Shown here one piece after another: positions 55,746 through 64,000 of a stretch of 64,000 bases of DNA. The position numbers and the translations under genes were made by a program. The notes under the pieces are model-generated. The model was not told the DNA's origin. It saw only the letters and a program-made list of their open reading frames with translations, and did not search any database. The stretch is from Paragorgia papillata (taxonomy: Eukaryota > Cnidaria > Anthozoa > Scleralcyonacea > Coralliidae). The stretch's first letter is position 1. Each line of letters begins with the position of its first letter. The DNA lies in assembly GCA_035771165.1 (NCBI GenBank), contig JAWNZC010000314.1:1909501-1973500 (forward strand), in the 5' to 3' direction.

Positions 55746-56278
55746 TAATCATGCACGCGTATATACGGTCGAGTCGAATGAATCGAACCATTTGTTGTAG
55801 ACATTATACACTATATGTAACAACACGTAACAATCAACTATAAGTGTGTGGAGAATTAGGACTTAGATATTTCATTACAACTAAACCGAAATTTTGATCG
55901 TATATGCGTTCAAAGTACAATTCGAACGTCCGCTCTGTCGACAGAGGTGTAATTCAGTAATTACACATTGTACAGCCGAAGACTTCTTTAAATTAAGCCG
56001 GGATGAGTTTTGAATTTACGTGAATGATTTCAGGCCGAAATTTGCAATTATTAAGTAAATAAGGGCAAAGTTAGGTTGGTTTTACTTCAGTTTTACACTA
56101 ATTAGTCTATTATTTATGTCGAGGGCCAGGCAATGTTTTGTAATCCCATCGTTAATAAAAAGATCGTTATAGTCTTAGCTCGAAAGTGTCTCACGAAAAC
56201 TAATTAATTTATAAAGTCTTCGCTATATGATCACGAAACACACGAACAACGTTTTGATGTTCTATTTCAGTTCCTTTC

Positions 56279-57361
56279 CAGTCCTCGTTATTTGCCTCGG
56301 CACTCGGCATATGCCAAGGCAAGTTATGATTTTTCTGGTTTGCCTCGGCAAAAAAAATGCCCAGGCAATTCCACCCGTCATTGACATTGTTATACCTTTC
56401 CCAAAAACAATGCATACGTGTTCGTTCCGATCGTAACGTCACATTAAACGACTTAACGTAAATAAATTTCGTTTTGTATTCGTAAGCTTGCCAACAAATA
56501 GATTTGACTCATTTGCGACATATAAAACAGGTGCTTTGCAAAATTGAACTTCCATTGTAAACTTAAATTATTACACAAAACGCAAAGTCCTAGCTATCTA
56601 TACTGTGAGAAATTTGTTGTCTACAACGTAACCGGATGTATGAGTGAAGGGTCTTGCTTGGTAAGCAGTACCCGACGCAAAAAAAATTGAGGGAGAAAAT
56701 ATGTTTTCAAATCAACACCGTTTACATGCACGACAGTTGATTTCTTCCATCTTCTTCAATGTTTATACTTAGAATTTCACTCTTTCTACGTCCAGTTCTG
56801 GGCATTAAAAATGTTTCGTGTTTCTTCGCGTTTCAAACAACGTTTATTGTTGAGACTTCAGTTATAGCAGATTTGATGTTCACTTCCCACCATGGAATCA
56901 TGAAAATCTATTTGGTTAATACAATATACTATAAAGTAAAACAGGTTTCCGTTGGAAACGTATGACTTCGCCACGCCATATGGATACTCCGCTTGGTCAA
57001 ACTTTAATTGATAAACTATATGCAGCACTTCTCTATTCGAATCGTTTTCCTCGAGTGAACATTCATTCATACAGTTTTGTTGATCATGGCTACTATCTTC
57101 TCTAAAACATTTCAAATCAGTCATTTGTTTCCGTAAAATAACAACCAATTGTCAAAACTGTTGTCAAATAGAACCTACTTTCGCAATTGCCTTTAATCGT
57201 TTCCGTACGCATTTACAAGTGTCAGGTGTGACAACAGTCTTTTACAACTGCCGACGTGCTTGCCGAAGTGTGCCGGAGTAATTGCCAAAGCGATCAGTGA
57301 TTTCATTATGTTCCTCGGCAATTATTTTGCCGAGGCAAAAATAGTTAAATTACGAGGACTG
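56279..57361. mobile_element. 1.08 kb inverted-repeat element (CAGTCCTCGTTATTTGCCTCGGCA)
   Basis: Ends cagtcctcgttatttgcctc ggca and the mirror tgccgaggcaaaaatagtta aattacgaggactg. CTTTC lies directly outside both ends. Between them, a minus-strand frame (57148-56858) reads LKCFREDSSHDQQNCMNE and YQLKFDQAEYPYGVAKSYV; no domain is recognised. Confidence 0.7.
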
Positions 57362-57394
57362 CTTTCAGCATGACTATTTATTCACACAGTCAAG

Positions 57395-57620
57395 TAAACG
57401 AACGCGTATCGAAGCCGAGTTCAAACAGTTTTTCATCCCGGTTTGCCGGGATGAAAACGTTTACATGGACATTTTCATCCCGGTTAACCGGGATCCCAGC
57501 AAACTGGGCTAAGCCCGCTTTCCATGTAATCGAAATGTTAAAAAAACATGCGTTTTATTTATATAGCGGGCTAGCCCGGTTAACTGGGCCAGCGCGGTCC
57601 ATGTAGTCGCCCCCTGAAGA
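57395..57620. mobile_element. Relative of the GAGTTACYCGGC element
   Basis: ttttcatcccggtttgccgg gatgaaaacg, catcccggttaaccgggatc and gcgggctagcccggttaact form overlapping hairpins and match words of the 39.3-40.2 kb element (tttcatcccggcatgccgag). Confidence 0.6.
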
Positions 57621-57794
57621 CTATGTGCACACGGAAACGTTTTTCTCAGTGCGTTAGGTCTTGAAACAACACAAAAACGCTCGGAAATGTTACCGTGTGT
57701 TCATAGTCTTAAAGTCCCTAATATGCATGCATGTTCAAATGCATACGTGCATCGGTTTGCGCAAAATAAGTTCGTTAGACGGTTAGACGGTTAC

Positions 57795-57900
57795 TCCATA
57801 CAGTGTGTCAACGGACTTCCGAAAACCTGAGTCTTTGATTGAGTGTTTACCACCACAATGTTCAACGAACTTTGACCAAAAATAACGGACACTGAGGAAT
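57795..57900 (+). repeat. Four-copy module, copy 4, directly upstream of the vWA gene
   Basis: gtcaacggacttccgaaaac ctgagtctttgattgagtgt ttaccacc ... aataacggacactgagg has the same order of words as copies 1-3. It ends about 40 bases before the candidate TATA box. Confidence 0.7.
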
Positions 57901-57939
57901 TTACGTACTGACATGCGTACTTCGAGCTTGGAGATTAAG

Positions 57940-57969
57940 CATAAAAAGAGCTGACTTTCGATCAGTTTG
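57940..57969 (+). promoter_or_regulatory. Candidate core promoter of the vWA gene
   Basis: A TATA-like CATAAAAAG (57940-57948) lies about 24 bases before an initiator-like TCAGTTTG (57962-57969), and the ATG of the secreted vWA gene follows 80-90 bases later with no upstream ATG in between. Spacing and order fit a TATA/Inr promoter; the transcription start is inferred only. Confidence 0.4.
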
Positions 57970-58050
57970 TCACTCGTTGAAGAGTTTTCAACAAAGAAGA
58001 ACCTCACTGAGAAGACTTCAAGTTTGGCTCAAGTTTGACTTCAAGTTTGG

Positions 58051-60976
58051 ATGTTGACGATGCTTAATTTCAGTCGATTCCTGGTTGTTCTCACATTGTT
58101 TGTTCTCACATTGTTTGCCGTACAAAGTCTTGCTAAACCAAGCGTCAGTGAGGACTTCGCAGACTACGAAGGTTTGTTAATTTCAGGCTCTGATAACAGG
58201 CTTCAAATATATCAAGCAAATTTCTTATCTAATTTTTTACACTTATTCCAAGTGTTTTAAACAGTTTTAAATTTCGATACGTAATGTTTTAATATATATA
58301 CCACTTTATTATTTTATAGAGTTTGATGAAGGGCCTATTGGAGTTCCTGGTACAGCAGAGCCTACCTCGCCTACCTCGCCTACCTCGCCTACCTCGCCTA
58401 CCTCGTCATCAGGACCAGGTACAAAAATGTCTATCCACCTGACTACCACCTGTCCATCCATCCATCCATCCATCCATCCATCCATCCATCCATCCATCCA
58501 TCCATCCATCCATCCATCCATCTATATACATTTATGAAACAAACAAACAATTTATCGGTTATTTTTTTATTAAATAAATACTATATTCATCGAACGAACA
58601 AAGTTTTGTTGTTGCCAAATTGTTTCCAGAAATCTAAAATTCTTTTGTAAAATATCTTCGTTTTCTGACAATATAGTATGCTTTGCACTATAACTAGTTA
58701 AAACTCTAGCTTCGGATTAGCTAATAAGTCATGAGTAGAAATCTGCTCAACCATGCAGTATAAATCCAAACATTGGGTATATATTACAAGTAATATTTGG
58801 CATTTCACTCAATTAAACTGGATGTTCTGGGTAATTTTGATGAAGGGGAATTTCGAGTGTAGAATATATATACATTATAAGACCAAACCAGGACCAGTTG
58901 CGAAAAATGCAACATTAAGGCATATAGCATCGCAGGGTCGCGGGTTAAATTGCAGCCGGAAGGCCTTAATGTTGCATTTTTCGCAACTGGTCCCGGCTTG
59001 GTCTTTAATGTATATATTCCACACTCGAAATTTTTCTTCACCAAAATTACCCAGAATATCCAATCCAAACATGTTCGGCACCGAAAAGAAAACAAAAAAT
59101 CTTGTTTTAAAAATTCAGAAGTCTAGTCACTAATTTGTCATTATGCATATATAGGAACCGTAAAACTTGAACGATGTTCTTTCGTTTAGTGATCTGTATC
59201 CGCATGCAAAGTTTCAAGTGATTTAATTTCGCTCAATAATCTTAAAGATATATACAATTTACCATCTCATCTCATCTATGTATGTTAAAAATCTCAGTAT
59301 GTTAAATTTTCTTGCAAATCTTCACTTCATAAGTTATCTCATTTGAATATTACAAATGTTTAAAGCCAACTATAAGTGAAATATGGAAAAGCTGTAAATT
59401 ACTATTTATTATTTTAAGAATTCTTTAATTCGGACAAGACAAACTTAATTTTGTCTTCTTGCGTGGGTGATGCTGTATATATAAATGGAGACGGTCAGCC
59501 CTTCTATAGGAGAGCTGTATTTTACTTTATTTGATTTGCATGATGCATGCTCATATACCTGCATTTGCATAGAAATGCATTTCCCTAGGTTTTATAACTT
59601 TTTTCAGCCCTCTTGAGCATTGTTTTTTTTACATGAAAAACTTTCAGCTATCCTATAGAAGCTAAGCCGGCCCGCTTAAGCACTCCTATAGGTGATAAAT
59701 GGGGTGTATCTCTGGCCCTTCACTCGCATAAACCTAAACAAATGTTACAACATATTTGACAGTATATATGACAGCAATGGCAGCCGGAATATAAACATCC
59801 CCATACAAACGTAAGAAACTTATAGAATCTACAGGATGTGTTCGCAACAGGCTGGTAGCAAGGCTGTTAACACAAAAAGCTGCTGTCAGGCCAGTCTGCT
59901 GGAGTCATCACCTTGTTATATATAAGTTGTGTTGTAATAATACGTGTTGTCGTGTTTGAGACTTAATGTTAACAACTTGGGACAACCACGGCGAACACAA
60001 CTTGTTTCCAGGTATGGAATTACGTGTCAGTGTATAAACGCGCTTGTTTGTACGTAAGTGCGCAGCCGCCACCCTTTATATTATACTAAGAATAAATTTT
60101 CGTTTTTTTTTTGTCAAGTCATATGTAAAAAGGATATCTTGCTAGTTTTGGATGTGTCTTTTTCTATCCGAGCGGATGTTTTTAACACAAAAGTAAAGAC
60201 ATGGCTGTACGAGTTCATTGACAACGAGGCTTTGAATGTCGGTCCCAACGGTACTCATATTGCCGTGATAGTCTTCAGTGACAAAGCAACGACGATGTTA
60301 TCGTTTGATGAGCTAACTACCAAAAGACTTTTAAAAGAATTTGTAGAAAATGATTTACTTTATGGCGATCTGACAGGCGACACAACACGAACTGATCTTG
60401 CCCTAGAAATAGCCGACACAAAGGTAAATTCCACTATTCATGCATTACTAAAAATACATCAACCTTCAATGAATCTCTAGCGTTTACTATTTACATTTTA
60501 AATAAGAACAGTGTATTTCATCTAAATTACTTGTAAGGTATAGGTATACTAGCGACAACTCTCGTTCATATAAACAGACCCTTAATTGCTTCGTCTCCTC
60601 CAGATTTTTACAGACACCAGTCCCGAGAACGCAAGAGAAACAATAGCCGATGTCATCATTCTTTTCACAGATGGCAAGCCGCAGAGTGGACTTAGTGGTA
60701 TATCGGCATCGGACGGTGCTACGAAATATGCTAACTCTCTCAAAGACAAGAAAGTTTTAATTGTTGGAATTGCAGCCGGTAATGCAGATCCTGACGAGGA
60801 CTTTGACGATCCCAAAGCTTTTATCGCGAGTATAGCTACCAACACAAGTTATACGTTTAACACTTCTCTTAGTGGACTCAGTGGAATTGTAGAAAAGTTG
60901 GTTGGTTTGGCATGCATACCTCAGCCAACACCTCAGCCAACACCTCAGCCAACACCTCAGCCAACACCTCAGCCAG
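58051..60976 (+). CDS. Secreted vWA-domain protein, four 5' exons (3' end not found)
   Basis: Exons 58051-58171, 58320-58418, 60119-60423 and 60604-60976 join with matching phases (1, 1, 0, then 1 at the open end), and each intron is GT-AG; together they give 299 codons. Exon 1 starts at ATG 58051 and encodes a signal peptide (hydrophobic [14 protein letters not shown], cleavage likely near QSLA-KP). Exon 2 encodes an acidic stretch and PTS repeats. Exons 3 and 4 form one vWA domain: strand 1 [10 protein letters not shown] carries the MIDAS DxSxS, TTRTD carries the MIDAS threonine, and LFTDGKP the distal aspartate. A Cys before the domain (ICKKD) and one after (LACIP) fit the usual bridging pair. 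A (PTPQ)5 linker follows, then a donor (gtaata). vWA domains of this matrilin/collagen type bind extracellular matrix partners through metal. Role as a matrix or adhesion protein is inferred. Later exons probably lie outside the window or are hidden downstream. Confidence 0.9.
58455..58522 (+). repeat. (CCAT)n microsatellite in a vWA-gene intron
   Basis: About 17 units directly after the second exon's donor region. The minus-strand poly-MDGW frame here is an artefact. Confidence 0.95.
58815..59060. mobile_element. Fold-back MITE in a vWA-gene intron
   Basis: aactggatgttctgggtaat tttgatgaaggggaatttcg agtgtagaatatatata is mirrored at the right end; inner arms ccagttgcgaaaaatgcaac attaaggc pair with gccttaatgttgcatttttc gcaactgg. 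Confidence 0.8.
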
Positions 60977-61152
60977 GTAATAAGTATTCAATTGACTTTT
61001 TGAAGTGTTGCTAACCCCAAAATTTTGGTTTGAAAGCACCCCTAAAATTATGAAGAATATCGTCGAAATTTCGGCCATATTCATTTTTGACCTTAAGTTA
61101 TTGAGGTGTTTGTAATATGCAAAAAAATAGGTAGTCTAATAATTAGGCAATG

Positions 61153-61937
61153 ATATAGTGGCTTAAGTTATAGGTGGTTTTCACTGTGACGTCACAAAAT
61201 TCTAAAATGTTTATTATTAAACCTAAAAGGTTGGTTGTTTTATATATTTTGTCGATCATTATTACGAGTCTTCCTGGAACATTTTAAGTCGATACAAGTT
61301 TTCCTTCTTGAGTTACAGGGTTTTGAATTATATTATTGCTGACGTCAGCATAATTTTCAAATGTCGTAAAGCTGCATTGTGTACACAATTCAGCGTATAA
61401 AGCTTTGTTAACACTTTGAAGCCTGACGACGAGTCTTTAAGGGTTATTCTGGCTAACGCCAGACGAATTTATTCAGCACAGGGAGAGGTCCAGGCCTCAA
61501 AGTGTTGAGCTTTAGAAGGGATGTCTAATTGCATCTGATATACAACCTGGAAACTCTGGCAAAAACTACACTTTATACGACCTAATACGACCTAATTGGC
61601 GTCTGCGAGGTACACAAATATACTCATATAAAGTGTAGTTTCAACCAGAATCTTTAGATTGTACATCAGATATGATTAGACATCTCTTCTAAAGCTCAAC
61701 CAAGCATTGTATGCTCAACTGTGTGTACAAAGTGGCTTTTAACGACATTTAAAAATTATGTATTATGCAATAATATAATTCAAAACTCTGTAACTCGAGA
61801 AGGAATGGTTGTATCAACTTAAAATTTCCCAGGAAAACTCGTAATAACGATCTACAAAATATATAAAACAACCAACTTTGTAGATTTAATAATAAACATT
61901 TTAGAATTTTGTGACGTCACAGTGAAAACCACCTATT
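61153..61937. mobile_element. 785 bp element with ~250 bp inverted arms
   Basis: ataggtggttttcactgtga cgtcacaaaattctaaaatg at the left and its mirror at the right. Pairing goes on through acaaccaac, cgagttacag-like and tgtgtacac words. The centre holds a second fold-back (aagtgtagtt at 61570 and 61640). It may be an intron insertion of the vWA gene. Confidence 0.8.
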
Positions 61938-61954
61938 GCCAGGGACCTTTTTAA

Positions 61955-63431
61955 AAGGTATTGGCAATAAAAATTAAGTTTATCATTTGAAAGAACTCGT
62001 CAAATGGTATAAGAAGACCTTTTACAATTTTTCCGTATCTGTTTTGGTTTTGGAAATATTTCGACCAAAGACAGCGTGCTGTCCGCCATCTTGGAATTAT
62101 TTTCGATATGCAAAATTAAAGTGAAATTTTTAATAAGCAGGGTAAAGTGAAATTTTTATCTTACCGACCTTATGACATTTTGAGCTAGAAACTCGATTTT
62201 GTTGCGCTATTTCCATTTTAAATTGACCCACAACATTTAAAAAGCCTTCCGTGGAAATTTGGTCACCCACGGAGTAGTTTCATCAGGTTTACCCTGCTTG
62301 TGACGTCACCAATTTCATAGTTAATTAGACCCCAACCTCGTCCCCAGGGCCATTTGTGGGGGCTGGGCCAAGATGGCGGCCAAAACAAAATGGCGGGAAC
62401 AAATGACCCTGGCACAGGCTATAAAAAATGAGTCAAATTTTGACTCATTTTTGACTCGGACCCAGGCTTCACTAAATTTATCGCGCCTAGTCAGGCTCAA
62501 TTTTTTCTGAATATTTAGTTCAGCTTGACTGACCCAAACTGAAAACAATCAAAACATTCATTTCCAAATACATTGTCGAATTATTAAAATAAATAGACTT
62601 TTAATAAATATCTGTAAATGCTTAGTATTTATCATTTGCTTCACCGTTTTACCAGATTCGCAAGAAACTGGATTGCCGTTGTCTGGCCGGGCCGCCTTGT
62701 TTTCGTGAGTTTTCGGTGGATTCAATTCAGCGTTTTGAAAAACATTTAGGCTTCGTTTAATCGAGAATTCTTGTTTGAAAAATGCCTGCTTCTCAATGGC
62801 CAAACACGTAAATTCTGTCCTGTGTTGTACTTTCCTTTCGCAGCCAAAATACGTTTGACTTTGTTCACCAAGTCTTTCGTTCGCCCGATTTAGAAAACAC
62901 TCTGAATTGCTGTCCCATGTACTTCGTTGTATGGCAGCCAAGGCACAGAGACGACATGACTCATCATTACATATTCTTCCGACGTTTTTACGGGTGTTTC
63001 GCCAGCTTTCCTCACATTTTCATTCATTTTGAAGTTGTTTTTAACAGCCGGCAATTCTGGTATCACTATATTTAATATAATTTGAGCCCTATAAACAAAT
63101 GCCCGCGAGTTAGCCTGCCGCCCGCCTTGTTTCTACCAATCAGAATACCTAAAACATCCAATGTTATCTCCACCAATCAGATGTGGTGATAGCTCAGCCT
63201 GTGCCAGGGCCATTTGTTCTTGGCCGCCATCTTGGCCCAGCCCCCACAAATGGCCCTGGGGACGAGGTTGATTAGACTCAATATTACAACAAGATGGCGG
63301 ACAGCACGCTGTCTTTAGTCGAAATATTTCAAAACACAAGAAAGATACAAAAAAATTACAAAAGGTCTTCTTATACCATTTGACGAGTTCTTTCAAATGG
63401 GTCAAATTTAATTTTTATTGCCAATACCCTT
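61955..63431. mobile_element. AAGGGTATTGGCAA element with TAA duplication, split by an insertion
   Basis: TAA at 61952-61954 and 63432-63434. Arms aaggtattggcaataaaaat taa and tcatttgaaagaactcgtca aatggtataagaagacctttt are mirrored at 63275-63431. It is the longer relative of 11757-12283 and carries the 62333-63270 element inside. Confidence 0.8.
62333..63270 (-). mobile_element. 938 bp DNA element with 9 bp TSD, second copy of the 6441 family
   Basis: ATTAGACCC (62324-62332) and ATTAGACTC (63271-63279) flank termini caacctcgtccccagggcca and the mirror. The minus strand holds a longer version of the coding-like stretch: ICNDESCRLCALAAIQRSTW, NERLGEQSQTYFGCERKVQ, HRTEFTCLAIEKQAFFKQEF. Compared with the 6.4 kb copy it has about 100 extra bases between 62880 and 63000. 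Confidence 0.82.
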
Positions 63432-63434
63432 TAA

Positions 63435-64000
63435 GAATTGTTTCGTGGGGGGAGGGGGCATTGACTAAAAGGGACTGTCCTAGAGGGGTCTGGGGCATGT
63501 CCCCTGAAAAAAGTCTCGAAAATGCTATTTCATACATTCTGAAGGCTGATTTTTAGGAACATAAAAACCAGTTAAAGTACAACACATCTCTGACTATACT
63601 TTGCTGTGTCAGAACTCATCAGCGTATTAATGCTGTTGTTACAGTACTGCCTGGTGAGTTAGGATTGTTTCATGAAAATAATGATTAGGTACATTAATTT
63701 TAGTGAAAGAGCAGTTAATTTCATCAATAGAAATACTGGACACTTATTTAAGCATTTTAATTTCAAATGTTTCCAACAAAAAAGGCGGTGGATTAATTAT
63801 ATAGTTATTCCTTCTTCAAAGCTGGCAATAGAAGTGTTCTTATAATATCGTTGCAATTCGTTTGCTCGTCTTGGCCAATCCATTTCATGAATTCCTGTTT
63901 TGAATTTCATTGGTTTTTCATTCTTGACATGCAGACAAGAAAAGGGAGTCATCGCTCGGAGCAGCCAATAGGAATCACGAAATTCAAAACAGGAACTTAA
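63435..64000. other. Window end without recognised gene
   Basis: ggggggagggggcattgact and gggtctggggcatgtcccct recall hAT-like termini at 25.1 and 37.0 kb. Near the end, ttgaattcctgttttgaatttc at about 63885 and gaaattcaaaacaggaa at 63980 form an inverted pair. Confidence 0.45.

Noticed and set aside
58309..58521. Minus-strand poly-MDGW frame
   Set aside because: It is the (CCAT)n microsatellite read backwards, and the rest is antisense to vWA exon 2.
62558..62941. 127-codon minus-strand frame as a host gene
   Set aside because: It lies wholly inside a 9-bp-TSD mobile element and has a second copy at 6640-6990.

Overview
The window is nuclear DNA of an invertebrate animal. Most likely it is a cnidarian (anthozoan-like), but the sequence alone does not fix the species. 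The evidence is AT-rich DNA, genes split by GT-AG introns, very low gene density, metazoan gene families (Mpv17/PMP22, a secreted von Willebrand A protein), CR1/jockey-like non-LTR retrotransposon pieces, tRNA- and 5S-derived SINEs, and dozens of fold-back MITEs. Nothing looks bacterial, plastid or viral.

Only four host genes can be supported. (1) On the minus strand, 13722 down to 4952, four phase-compatible exons encode about 274 aa of an unrecognised hydrophilic protein. (2) Minus strand 16126-15633 is the last exon of an Mpv17/PMP22-family membrane protein; its first exon was not found. (3) Minus strand 38860-31786 is a second Mpv17-family gene, with a short first exon and a main exon separated by a 6.4 kb transposon-filled intron. 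The two Mpv17 genes share the same intron position and phase, so they look like paralogues. (4) On the plus strand from 58051, a secreted protein has a signal peptide, a (PTS)n linker, a complete MIDAS-type vWA domain and a (PTPQ)n linker. It continues beyond the recognised exons.

The rest is transposable-element strata. 0.4-3.4 kb holds tandem tRNA-SINE copies, a TTAA-flanked 608 bp fold-back and a 20 bp satellite. 4-11 kb holds six 5S-derived SINE loci, one split by a 9-bp-TSD element. 12-18 kb has retrotransposon ends and GAT-type minisatellites. 18-24 kb is gene-free repeats. 24-27.3 kb is a roughly 180 bp satellite riddled with insertions. 28.2-31.7 kb has a TTAA element hosting other elements, and a hAT-like family with perfect TSDs. 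34-37.5 kb has a duplicated segment with a filled and an empty site. 39.3-40.2 kb is a triple nest. 42-47.3 kb has more hAT-like copies. 48.5-51.1 kb is a decayed ORF with a methyltransferase-like motif. 51.3-57.9 kb has a 55 bp tandem array, a 5'-truncated non-LTR copy and a module repeated four times that ends at the vWA promoter. 61-63.5 kb has two large inverted-repeat elements, one invaded by another.

The genes show no operon-like cooperation; each stands alone. The most informative material is the vWA gene with its expanded minisatellite linkers, the unrecognised four-exon gene, and the well-dated insertion nests with readable target-site duplications.
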